NCBI GenBank assembly: GCA_910587035.1
Contig: CAJUMQ010000005.1
Location: 62,001-126,000 of the forward strand
Length of the DNA stretch: 64,000 nt
Source of the DNA: an uncultured Desulfovibrio sp.
Lineage (GTDB): Bacteria; Desulfobacterota; Desulfovibrionia; Desulfovibrionales; Desulfovibrionaceae
Direction of reading: 5' to 3'
The position numbers and the translations under genes were made by a program. The notes under the pieces were generated by a model. It did no database searches. It was not told the DNA's origin and saw only the letters and a program-made list of their open reading frames with translations. This document shows, in pieces, positions 25,953-33,752 of the stretch; positions within the stretch are counted from its first letter, which is position 1, and each line of letters opens with the position of its first letter.

Positions 25953-26795
25953 ATGAAACTTTGGGAGCATGAGAGACTGGCAATGGCCAGATTGAAAGAG
26001 GCCGGGTGCGAAAGCCCCGGCCTCTGCGCGCGTTTACTGGTTGGACAGGCTGCCGGCATGGATAAAATCCAATGTATTATCAATGCCCACTGTGAACTTT
26101 CCCATGAAAAGGCATGCCATTTGCGGATGCTTGTGGAAAGGTGCGCCAAAGGAGAGCCACTGGCATATATTTTAGGCAGAAAAGAATTTTATGAAATGGA
26201 GTTTATAATAAAGCCGGGCGTGCTGGTGCCACGCCCCGAAACAGAGCTGCTGGTTGAGCTGTCCCTGGGCATGATCCCCGCCCAGGAGATTGCCTTTGCG
26301 GATGCTGGCTGCGGTTGCGGCTGCATTGGCCTGTCCCTGCTTGGGCAAAGGCCACGCTGGCAGGGCTTTCTGCTGGATGCCAGCCAGCAGGCATTGAGTT
26401 TAACCCGCAAAAATGCCAGAAACATGGGGCTTGATGCGCAAATTATTGCCGCCGACATCTTTCATCTTCCCTTTTCATCTGCAAGTCTTGACCTGATTGT
26501 CAGTAACCCGCCTTATATAGCTCCGGCAGAAATTGGCCAGATTATGCCCGGCGTCCTGCAATATGAACCACATGAGGCTCTATTTTCCGGTTGCGATGGC
26601 CTGGAGCATATCAGGTCGCTTGCACGACAGGCCACCCAAGCGCTTTGTGATGGCGGAACGCTTTTGCTGGAGCATGGCGCGACCCAGCGTGAGGCTGTAT
26701 GCCGCATTCTTGGGGAAAATGGTTTTATTGATTGCATGGTTTATGATGATCTTGCCGGTTTGCCCCGCTGTGTCATGGCCAGAAAAAAATATTGA
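25953..26795 (+). CDS. prmC: Release factor glutamine N5-methyltransferase
   Basis: A 280-residue SAM-dependent methyltransferase that methylates the GGQ glutamine of peptide-chain release factors. The HemK signature NPPY is in LIVSNPPYIAP and motif I in ADAGCGCGCIGLSLL. The N-terminal helical domain with GEPLAYILGRKEFYEMEF is standard. I chose the ATG at 25953; a GTG two codons earlier is possible, and neither has a clear ribosome site. It follows lon by 34 bp. Confidence 0.93.
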   Translation: MKLWEHERLAMARLKEAGCESPGLCARLLVGQAAGMDKIQCIINAHCELSHEKACHLRMLVERCAKGEPLAYILGRKEFYEMEFIIKPGVLVPRPETELLVELSLGMIPAQEIAFADAGCGCGCIGLSLLGQRPRWQGFLLDASQQALSLTRKNARNMGLDAQIIAADIFHLPFSSASLDLIVSNPPYIAPAEIGQIMPGVLQYEPHEALFSGCDGLEHIRSLARQATQALCDGGTLLLEHGATQREAVCRILGENGFIDCMVYDDLAGLPRCVMARKKY

Positions 26796-26907
26796 CTTTT
26801 ACATCATTCAGGTGATTTTCTTAAATGGCCATGCGTTATTCCCACGGGATTGCCTGCCGGAATAATTATAAGTCAATCTGCAAATTAAATTGAATGTTGG
26901 AGCCAAT

Positions 26908-27267
26908 ATGGCGGAGCTGAAAGATTTTTCTCTATATAATATCGATTGGGACCTGACGCCGGAACAGGCAGTCACCATGTATCTGGAATGGGGCAACAAT
27001 GATTGGACCGCCGAGTATCCTCCTGTGCGCTCCAAGGATGATGTGGCCATCTATTTTGTTGTGGACAGCTGGGAAACTCCACCCCAAATAAGGCTGGTGC
27101 AACGTAATTCGGAGAATGCCACCGATATTTTTTCAATGCCGCTCCCAGATGAGCTGCTGGACGACTGGAAAGCCACCAATGGAAACTGGCGCGGTGTGGG
27201 CGCGCCAACACCTGCCATGAAGGCATGGCTGAAAAAGCAGCTGGGGCAGGAAAATATCGATAGTTGA
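26908..27267 (+). CDS. Small acidic protein, DVU0772-like family
   Basis: A 119-residue acidic soluble protein, no signal peptide or membrane segment. It is tryptophan-rich (NIDWDLTPE, LEWGNNDWTAEYPP, DDWKATNGNWRGVG). It resembles the uncharacterised family named after DVU0772 in Desulfovibrio vulgaris, by memory only. The start ATG at 26908 has TTGGAGC upstream; an in-frame ATG-like start six codons earlier lacks one. It is convergent with the amino-acid ABC transporter, whose last gene ends 19 bp later. I cannot assign a function. Confidence 0.75.
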   Translation: MAELKDFSLYNIDWDLTPEQAVTMYLEWGNNDWTAEYPPVRSKDDVAIYFVVDSWETPPQIRLVQRNSENATDIFSMPLPDELLDDWKATNGNWRGVGAPTPAMKAWLKKQLGQENIDS

Positions 27268-27286
27268 TCCGGAGTGCAGACAAATC

Positions 27287-27955
27287 CTATCTGGAGCCAA
27301 ACCCAGGTATTTCGTACTTTTTTTCCAACTTGTGCAAGAGCCAGGTGGCGGCGCTGACCATGGCCAGATAATAGAGGCCAACTGTGAAGAAAACTTCGGT
27401 AAACCGGAAAGTATCCGAAGCCACAACCTTGCCTTCGCCCATCAATTCCATACAGGTAACAAGATAGGCGAGGGAGCTGTACTTGATTAGGTAAATTATT
27501 TCATTGCCGCAGCCAGGCAGTGCGCGCCGGGCGGCCTGGGGTATGACGATCCAGAAGATTGTCTGTAATGATGTAAAACCCAGAGCCTCGGCGGCAAGAA
27601 TCTGGCCCCGGCGGATGGATAGCAGGGCGCCGCGCACATATTCGGACTGGTATGCTGCCGTGCAAAGGATAAAGGATGTAAGAGCCGCTCCGTAAGGCGC
27701 GAAATAGATCCCCATTTTTGGCAGGGCGTAATAGATAAGCATGAGCTGAATGGCCAGAGGCACGCCACGCAAAAGTGATGTATAGCCATTGCCTAGCTTT
27801 CTTAACCATGCTGGCCCAAAAGTGCGCGCGCAACCCAGTGCCACTCCGCCTATAAAGCCAAATATCGATGCCGGAATAATGAGCGCGAGGGAGACCAGCA
27901 GCCCCTTGTTTAGCGCGGGCAGCAGCTCACCCGATAAAAACTGCATATCAAGCAT
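27287..27955 (-). CDS. Polar amino-acid ABC transporter permease
   Basis: A 222-residue integral membrane protein with about five hydrophobic segments, of the HisM/GlnP type. The N-terminal LLVSLALIIPASIFGFIGG helix and the ABC-contact loop (ARALGFTSLQTIFWIVIPQA, written here as AAEALGF...) are visible. It would form the pore with the second permease at 28764-29447. I chose the ATG at 27955, which overlaps the ATPase stop by eight bases with GAGG just upstream; an ATG at 27946 is also possible. This is the last gene of the four-gene operon. Confidence 0.9.
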   Translation of the reverse strand: MLDMQFLSGELLPALNKGLLVSLALIIPASIFGFIGGVALGCARTFGPAWLRKLGNGYTSLLRGVPLAIQLMLIYYALPKMGIYFAPYGAALTSFILCTAAYQSEYVRGALLSIRRGQILAAEALGFTSLQTIFWIVIPQAARRALPGCGNEIIYLIKYSSLAYLVTCMELMGEGKVVASDTFRFTEVFFTVGLYYLAMVSAATWLLHKLEKKYEIPGFGSR

Positions 27956-28721
27956 TGGCCTCACCAGAGACGCCGGAATCAAGTATGCGGCAAAAATCAC
28001 GGGTGCGGGTATGCGCACCCTCGGCCAGCAGTGCGGCAGGCGAGCCCCGTTCTATAATTTTGCCACGCTCCATGAATAGAATTTCATTCGCAAGGGCTCG
28101 GGCGAAATCCATTTGATGCGTTGCCATGATCATTGTCATGCCGCTGGCGGCAAGATCTCGAATAACAGCCAGAACCTCTCCCACCAGTTCCGGATCGAGA
28201 GCGGATGTTGGCTCGTCCAGCAAAATGGCTCTTGGATCCATTGCCAGTGCGCGGGCAATGGCCACTCTCTGCTTCTGGCCACCGGAAAGCTGGGCCGGAT
28301 AGAGCATGGATCTCCTGGCAAGACCAACACGGGCAAGCTCGTCCAGGGCTCTTTTTTTTGCCTCGGCACGACTCATTTTTTTTACCCGGCGCAGTGCAAT
28401 GGCGACATTTTCCTCCGCTGTGAGATGATCAAACAGATTAAAATCCTGAAAGATCATTCCCACCTTGGCGCGGAAATCACACAATTCCTTTTTGTCCGCG
28501 CGATTTAGCAATTTGTTTTCCAGCCATATGGAACCGGAATCCGGCTGGATCAGGCAATCTATGCATTGGAGGAGTGTGCTCTTTCCGGCCCCGGAGGGGC
28601 CAATGAGCACCATCAGACCGCCCTTGCGCACAGCCAGGGAGCAGTCATCCAAAATGAGCTTGCCGCCCATTTTTTTTGTTATGCCTTCGGCGCGCAGCAC
28701 AAAATCTTCATTTTCCGGCAT
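27948..28721 (-). CDS. Polar amino-acid ABC transporter ATPase
   Basis: A 257-residue nucleotide-binding subunit, GlnQ/HisP type. Walker A is GPSGAGKST, the signature is LSGGQKQRVAIARAL and Walker B is AILLDEPTSALDPE; the switch histidine is in MATHQMDFARALA. It powers uptake through the two permeases. The gene follows the first permease by 42 bp and overlaps the second. The closest functional guess is glutamine, glutamate, arginine or a related polar amino acid; sequence alone does not decide which. Confidence 0.95.
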   Translation of the reverse strand: MPENEDFVLRAEGITKKMGGKLILDDCSLAVRKGGLMVLIGPSGAGKSTLLQCIDCLIQPDSGSIWLENKLLNRADKKELCDFRAKVGMIFQDFNLFDHLTAEENVAIALRRVKKMSRAEAKKRALDELARVGLARRSMLYPAQLSGGQKQRVAIARALAMDPRAILLDEPTSALDPELVGEVLAVIRDLAASGMTMIMATHQMDFARALANEILFMERGKIIERGSPAALLAEGAHTRTRDFCRILDSGVSGEANA

Positions 28722-28763
28722 TTGCCCAACCTGTGGAAAGCATTTTGAACGGGTTCATGAAAA

Positions 28764-29447
28764 TTAAAAATCAAGGCCATCCATGCCAGTGCTGTAGCCT
28801 GGCACATTGACGGCATATTCCAGCCTGCGCAGCATCTTCAGCACAATCCATGTCAAAAACAGATAAATAAGGCCGGCGGCGGCATAGAGAGCCAGATGCT
28901 CATGGGTTCTGGCGGCCGCAAAGGATGTGCGCGCCATAATATCCTGTGTGCCAAGCACAAAACAGATGGCCGAATCCTTGAGCAGAATGGAAAATTCATT
29001 TGCCCAGCCGGGTATGGAAAGCCTGAGCGCCTGGGGGAGAATTATCCAGGCTATGCCTTCTCCATCGCTCATGCCCAGGGCCCTGGCAGCCTTGAGCTGG
29101 CCATCGGGCAGGCTGATAATGGCGCCCCTGAATATCTGGGACTGATAGGCGGCGCTTGTGGCCCCCAGCACCAGACAGGCTATGATGAAAGGCTCCGCCG
29201 GCAGACCCAGGCTGATAAAAAAACCATAAAAGAGAAAAAGAAGCACCAGGATTGGCACACCGCGAAAAAACCATACATATGTGGCCACAAGCCGGCGCAC
29301 AATTGGCGGCCCATAAACCTGGCCAATGGCGAAAGGCACTCCGAGCAAAAGACCAATGGCGAGGGAAATGGCCACATTGCCCACAGTGACAAAAATACCG
29401 GGGAGTATGGCTGGCAAAGCCTGGATAACTACGAGAAGAGAATTCAT
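28764..29447 (-). CDS. Polar amino-acid ABC transporter permease
   Basis: A 227-residue HisQ/GlnP-type permease with about five membrane segments, including ILPGIFVTVGNVAISLAIGL and ILVLLFLFYGFFISLGLP. The ATPase-contact loop is KAARALGMSDGEGIAWIILPQA. The gene pairs with the second permease as a heterodimer, the usual arrangement for this family. It follows the binding-protein gene after a spacer that contains a hairpin (29495-29517). Confidence 0.92.
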   Translation of the reverse strand: MNSLLVVIQALPAILPGIFVTVGNVAISLAIGLLLGVPFAIGQVYGPPIVRRLVATYVWFFRGVPILVLLFLFYGFFISLGLPAEPFIIACLVLGATSAAYQSQIFRGAIISLPDGQLKAARALGMSDGEGIAWIILPQALRLSIPGWANEFSILLKDSAICFVLGTQDIMARTSFAAARTHEHLALYAAAGLIYLFLTWIVLKMLRRLEYAVNVPGYSTGMDGLDF

Positions 29448-29494
29448 TTATTGGGAGGGATTTTCACTTCCTGACCCTCAATCCGCCATGTGTG

Positions 29495-29517
29495 CCGGGG
29501 CGGCGTATCCGCCCCGG
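29495..29517 (-). terminator. Intercistronic hairpin after the binding-protein gene
   Basis: Perfect 9-bp GC stem CCGGGGCGG / CCGCCCCGG with loop CGTAT and no T-tract. It lies between the binding-protein gene and the first permease. Such hairpins often raise binding-protein mRNA above permease mRNA; that use here is inferred. Confidence 0.55.
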
Positions 29518-29526
29518 CTCCGGACA

Positions 29527-30282
29527 TTATTGCTTGTTGAGATATTTTTTCTGCAAATCCTGCCAATAGGGATCAGCCTTGAGATGCTTGTAGCCTTCAT
29601 CAATGAGCCTGCGCAATTCCTTTTCATTTTTGCGCAGGGCCACGCCGAAATCATCGGGCACTCCATGGGTGCCGGCTTTTTTAACCGCGCGCCCTTTGGA
29701 AATGGCGTCATCAGCAGGCAGCTCGTCCATAAGGGCGGCCTGAATCCGGCCATTGACAAGATCCTCTACGGCAAGGGGGGCGGAATCATAAAAACGCAGT
29801 TCAATGGGTAATTTTTTTGTCTTGATTTCTTCCCGCAGGGCATTGGCCTCTGATGTTCCGCGCTGGACGCCAACCTTTATTGGCTTTGAAAGAATTTCGT
29901 CAACAGTCAAATCCGAATTTTCGGGCACAATGAAGACGCGGGACACTTTCCAGTAAGGGTCGGAAAATTGCACCATCTCGGCGCGCTTGGGAGTAATGCT
30001 CATGCCTGAGCAGACCATGTCGATCTGGTTTGCCAGGAGCGCCGGGATTATGCCATCCCAGGCCATGGGCTGATGTTTCACATCAAACCCCATCTTTTTG
30101 GCTATCCAATTCAGGGAATCCACATCAAAGCCGGCGGGTTGGCCGGTTTTTTCATCAATATAGGCAAATGGGGGATAATTGGGATCAATGCCATTGGTAT
30201 AGGTTTTGGCATGGCTTGCTGCCGTTATGGCAAAGATGAAAAGCGCCAGGGCGCAGGCTGCAAAAAAAGATTTCCTCATCAT
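29527..30282 (-). CDS. Periplasmic amino-acid-binding protein of the ABC transporter
   Basis: A 251-residue SBP_bac_3 family protein. It has a cleavable signal peptide (FFAACALALFIFAITAASHA) and the motif YPPFAYIDEKTGQPAGFDVD, then DMVCSGMSITPKRAEMVQFSD, both characteristic of polar amino-acid binders. The ligand contacts suggest an alpha-amino acid but not which one. The ATG at 30282 has AAAGGAAGG upstream and is doubled (ATGATG). It is the first gene of the operon, expected to be expressed most strongly. Confidence 0.94.
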   Translation of the reverse strand: MMRKSFFAACALALFIFAITAASHAKTYTNGIDPNYPPFAYIDEKTGQPAGFDVDSLNWIAKKMGFDVKHQPMAWDGIIPALLANQIDMVCSGMSITPKRAEMVQFSDPYWKVSRVFIVPENSDLTVDEILSKPIKVGVQRGTSEANALREEIKTKKLPIELRFYDSAPLAVEDLVNGRIQAALMDELPADDAISKGRAVKKAGTHGVPDDFGVALRKNEKELRRLIDEGYKHLKADPYWQDLQKKYLNKQ

Positions 30283-30729
30283 TCCTTCCTTTGATTACCC
30301 CTTTGGGGCGTAATATGGGCGCAATTCTCCAGCCAGGAGAATGATTTGGCGCCACTTTCCGGATACAGGTCGAATTTTTATCAAAGGGCGCCATATATGG
30401 CAAGGCAGTGAAATGCCTTGAATAAAATTATTGCTTTACCAATTTTTTTGGATTATGCAAAATTGCGCCTTTACTGCAAAGATATTTTATAATCCGCCGA
30501 TATAGCAAATGATAATTTTGACCTTTCCCTGCCAGACAGGATCGGCTCTTATGGGGCGGACATAAGATGGTATTGGCCCGCGTATTGCAAGATGATGCCA
30601 GTTGGCCGCTTACAGTAAAATAAGGCATTTGCCATGGCTACTCCAGCGCAAAAGCGCCCGCAAAATTAGCCCAGGGCGTATGCCACTTCTGAGCATGGAT
30701 ATTTAAAAAGCGGACATGCCATAATAAAT
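30283..30729. other. 447-bp intergenic region between ABC operon and sugar transferase
   Basis: AT-rich and without a convincing gene. It contains two inverted repeats: ATTCTCC / GGAGAAT at 30324-30342, and CAAGGCA / TGCCTTG at 30401-30420. Both could be operator or stem-loop sites for the divergent genes on either side. A 66-codon minus-strand frame at 30428-30628 has no recognisable features. Confidence 0.5.
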
Positions 30730-31365
30730 ATGTGTAAAAAAATGCCAAAAAAGCCAAATGAAACCATCAAACGAGTGATGGACATAGCCATCTGTTTGCT
30801 GGGGCTGCCATTTGCATTGCCCATTGGCCTTTTGCTGGCATTGATCATCTATGCGGACAGTGGCGCGGCGCCGATATATCGTCATCAGCGCATTGGCAAG
30901 GGGGGAAGGCCCTTCACCATTTACAAGTTCCGCACCATGGTGCGTGGCGCTGACGCCCTGCTGAAAAATTATCTGGCCCAAAATCCCGAACTGGCAGAAG
31001 AATGGCGAAAAACCCAGAAATTGAAAAATGATCCGCGGCTCACACGCTCCGGACATTTTTTGAGAAAATACAGTCTGGACGAACTGCCGCAGATATACAA
31101 CATTCTGCGTGGCGAGATGAGTCTGGTTGGGCCAAGGCCAATAGTAGAGAATGAAAAAGAGAAATACGGCCGGTATTTTGAGGAATATTGCATGGTCAGA
31201 CCAGGTTTGACAGGTCTGTGGCAGACATCAGGCAGAAACAACACCACCTATTCCCAAAGGGTGGCATATGATCACTATTACATCAATAATTGGACGGTCT
31301 GGCTTGATTTATGGATACTTGCCAAGACCGTGCCCATTGCCATAAATGGAAATGGCGCCTATTAG
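30730..31365 (+). CDS. Polyprenyl glycosylphosphotransferase (bacterial sugar transferase)
   Basis: A 211-residue enzyme that begins envelope polysaccharide synthesis by transferring a sugar phosphate to undecaprenyl phosphate. It has a single N-terminal re-entrant hydrophobic segment (DIAICLLGLPFALPIGLLLALI), then KFRTMVRGAD, the RKYSLDELPQIYNIL motif and MSLVGPRPIVENE, and VRPGLTGLWQTSGR near the end. The WcaJ-type N-terminal sensor domain is absent, so this is the short form (PglC/WecP-like length). It is followed by a GT9 glycosyltransferase, which may act on the same glycan. Confidence 0.93.
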   Translation: MCKKMPKKPNETIKRVMDIAICLLGLPFALPIGLLLALIIYADSGAAPIYRHQRIGKGGRPFTIYKFRTMVRGADALLKNYLAQNPELAEEWRKTQKLKNDPRLTRSGHFLRKYSLDELPQIYNILRGEMSLVGPRPIVENEKEKYGRYFEEYCMVRPGLTGLWQTSGRNNTTYSQRVAYDHYYINNWTVWLDLWILAKTVPIAINGNGAY

Positions 31366-31428
31366 CCCTGTTTGCGACTTCCCGCAAAAGGCATTCCAGC
31401 ACCCTGATCATCGGGTTTAATCCGGGTA

Positions 31429-32556
31429 ATGGCATTGACGCGTGAGCGTGGCAACACCTTTTTGCGCAGGCTTGATTTCTATGCCGGCATTCCTCTCGCA
31501 TATGCAACCGGTATGTTGCGCAGAGTCCGTTTGCCCAAAAAATTTCCTGCTCATTTCAACCCGCAAAGCATCTGCATCCTATGTTTTGGCGCCATAGGCG
31601 ATCTGCTGCTGGCGTCTGGACTGGTAGATGGTCTCAGAAAAAGATTCCCTGACGCCAGGATTGATATTCTCTCATCAAAGGCCAACGAGGCCGCTTTGCC
31701 CCTGATCAGGGGCGTGGATGGCAGCGCATCGTTTGCCATTACCAATGTGGCGGCTATGATTGGCCATGCACGGGCAGCCCGATATGATCTTTTGTTTGAC
31801 ACCAGCCAGTGGTCGCGAGTGGGGGCAATAGTCAGCAATCTTTCAGGCGCCGCATTGACAGTGGGATTTAATACGGCAGGTCAACATCGCAGCTGGGGAT
31901 ACGATATTGTGGCATTGCATAGGGGCGACTGGCATGAGCTGAATAATTTTCTTGCTCTTGGCAAAGCAGTCTGGGGCGATTTTGAAGGCCAGCCCTGCCT
32001 GTGCCCCCCCCTTGTGGATGAAGCAGCCCAAACAGTCCTGCAAAAAACGGTTTTCTGCCATATGTGGCCTGCTCCTGGGCGGGGGAGCATTTTCAAGACA
32101 TGGCCAGAGGAATATTGGGCGGCCCTGGCTGCCACACTGGCTGAAAAAGATCTACGGGTATGTTTCACTGGCGCCCCGGGTGAAGCAGGGCGGACAGAAG
32201 AGTTTATAAAAAAATTTTGTGCCGGCAAAGGCAACATATGTTCCGTAGCCGGCAGATACAGTCTGCAGGATCTTGGCGGGATTTTTTGCCATGCCAGAGC
32301 AGTGATCTCGGTCAATACCGGCATCATGCATCTGGCGGCATTACTTGGGGCGCCAACTGTGGGTTTGCATGGCGCCACAAATCCCAGGCGCTGGGGGCCA
32401 TATGGGCCAAGGACTGTCAGCCTGCTCCCACATGCGGGCAGAAACGCCTATCTTGATCTTGGCTTTGAATACCCGCCAGATGCAAAGCCAAACATGCACA
32501 GTCTGCCAGTGGAGGATGTGCTTAAGGCGCTCAGCCTGCTTGGGGCAATGGCATGA
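31429..32556 (+). CDS. Glycosyltransferase family 9 protein (heptosyltransferase-like)
   Basis: A 375-residue GT-B fold enzyme. The N-terminal motif CILCFGAIGDLLLASGLVDGLR matches GT9 heptosyltransferases (normally FGxIGDxL), and the C-terminal donor-binding motif is SVNTGIMHLAALLGAPTVGLHG followed by NPRRWGPYG. It probably adds a sugar to LPS core or a similar glycan at the cytoplasmic membrane. Clear residues of the acceptor domain are not assignable. The gene is 63 bp after the sugar transferase and is convergent with fabZ. Confidence 0.88.
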   Translation: MALTRERGNTFLRRLDFYAGIPLAYATGMLRRVRLPKKFPAHFNPQSICILCFGAIGDLLLASGLVDGLRKRFPDARIDILSSKANEAALPLIRGVDGSASFAITNVAAMIGHARAARYDLLFDTSQWSRVGAIVSNLSGAALTVGFNTAGQHRSWGYDIVALHRGDWHELNNFLALGKAVWGDFEGQPCLCPPLVDEAAQTVLQKTVFCHMWPAPGRGSIFKTWPEEYWAALAATLAEKDLRVCFTGAPGEAGRTEEFIKKFCAGKGNICSVAGRYSLQDLGGIFCHARAVISVNTGIMHLAALLGAPTVGLHGATNPRRWGPYGPRTVSLLPHAGRNAYLDLGFEYPPDAKPNMHSLPVEDVLKALSLLGAMA

Positions 32557-32585
32557 TGAAGGCCGTATGAGCAGAAGTCAGCGGT

Positions 32586-33041
32586 TCATTTCCTGTCGCC
32601 AAGGGCTGCCGTAATCAGGGCTTCGCAGGCAAGTTGCCCATCGACAAAGGCCTTTGCCTCCAGCTTGCAGAGCTTCAGCTTCATCCGCATGTTGGAACAT
32701 TCAAGATCAAGCCTGTCTCCTGGAACCACCTGACGTCTGAATTTTACCTGATCAAGACCTGTGAACAGGAACAGTTTATCCCCAAGGCTACCTTCCAGGC
32801 TGGATGCCGCCAGCAATCCGCCTGTCTGCGCAAGAGCCTCCAGAATCAATACACCGGGCATGATGGGCACACCGGGAAAATGACCCTGGAAAAATGGCTC
32901 ATTGAATGTGACATTTTTGTAGGCCTTTATGTGTGACCCGGCAACGCATTCCACCACCCTGTCAACCAAAAGGAAGGGGTAGCGGTGTGGCAGCAGGCCC
33001 AATATGCGCTCGATGTCCATGGCTTGAGGTGTGGAATTCAT
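32586..33041 (-). CDS. fabZ: 3-hydroxyacyl-ACP dehydratase
   Basis: A 151-residue hotdog dehydratase that converts 3-hydroxyacyl-ACP to trans-2-enoyl-ACP. The catalytic histidine is in FFQGHFPGVPIMPGVL and the glutamate in LILEALAQTGG. The start has AAAGGA upstream. In many Gram-negatives fabZ follows lpxD and skp; here it comes after skp with a factor-independent terminator between, and no lpxD. It completes the FabG-FabF-FabZ cycle although it lies 20 kb from fabG. Confidence 0.95.
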   Translation of the reverse strand: MNSTPQAMDIERILGLLPHRYPFLLVDRVVECVAGSHIKAYKNVTFNEPFFQGHFPGVPIMPGVLILEALAQTGGLLAASSLEGSLGDKLFLFTGLDQVKFRRQVVPGDRLDLECSNMRMKLKLCKLEAKAFVDGQLACEALITAALGDRK

Positions 33042-33065
33042 GGCTTTTCCTTTGGGCGGAAGTTA

Positions 33066-33092
33066 ATAAAAAAGCCTCCTGGGGAGGCTTCA
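33066..33092 (-). terminator. Rho-independent terminator downstream of skp
   Basis: On the minus strand: AAGCCTCC and GGAGGCTT arms around a short loop, followed directly by a run of six T. It separates skp from fabZ, so fabZ depends on read-through or a promoter in the 70-bp gap. Confidence 0.85.
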
Positions 33093-33112
33093 GGAATAAT
33101 TTCTATGCCAAG

Positions 33113-33694
33113 CTATTTTTTTTCAGCCGGAGCCTGGGAAGATTTTTCGGCGTTTTTGGCTTCAGCCGGCTTGTCCTTGTTCTTTTTGTAGGTTTCATTT
33201 ACCTGGGCAAGGACGTCCTTGGTGAGATCCATGGACGGGTCGGCATAAAGCACACCGCCAGCAGTGATATCAACAACAAAATTGTAACCCTTGGCCCTGG
33301 CGACTTCATATGATGCGCTGAATACAAGGGAGACCATATCCTGACGGAATTTCACCTCATCCTGTTCCGCCTTGCGCATTAAATTGCGGGTGTCCTGCTC
33401 AAGTTTTTGCCTGGCCTTAATGAAGGCGACCTTTTTTTCTTCGCTGGACTTGGGATTTATGCCCTTGGCCTGTTTTTGCACAGCCTCGCCCTGCTTTTTG
33501 AGAGCTTCACGCTCCTTGCCATACTTTTTTTCCATTTCAGCTTTAAAAGCGACGGCCGGCTCACTCTCCATGGCAATGGTTTGCATGTCCACAACACCAA
33601 TTTTGGCGTTGGGGACGGCCGCCGCGTCTGCCGCGTATGTCACTCCATTGCCCAACAAGAATATCGCCAAAGCCAAGAAAAGCAGCCTGCGCAT
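33113..33694 (-). CDS. skp: OmpH/Skp-family periplasmic chaperone
   Basis: A 193-residue protein with a cleavable signal peptide (FLALAIFLLGNGVTYAADA), the typical start of the mature chain (KIGVVDMQTIAMES) and a long charged coiled-coil tentacle (KYGKEREALKKQGEAVQKQ). The C-terminus is Lys/Ala-rich and longer than in E. coli Skp. Skp holds outer-membrane proteins soluble in the periplasm. Its usual neighbours bamA and lpxD are absent here. Confidence 0.9.
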   Translation of the reverse strand: MRRLLFLALAIFLLGNGVTYAADAAAVPNAKIGVVDMQTIAMESEPAVAFKAEMEKKYGKEREALKKQGEAVQKQAKGINPKSSEEKKVAFIKARQKLEQDTRNLMRKAEQDEVKFRQDMVSLVFSASYEVARAKGYNFVVDITAGGVLYADPSMDLTKDVLAQVNETYKKNKDKPAEAKNAEKSSQAPAEKK

Positions 33695-33752
33695 TTAGCC
33701 TACCTCATAAATATACAGATTTAGTGTGCGGACAATTTGTCCGCAATCAATG

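Noticed and set aside
30428..30628. A 66-codon minus-strand frame upstream of the sugar transferase
   Set aside because: AT-rich region without ribosome site or family features; lies in a probable regulatory gap.
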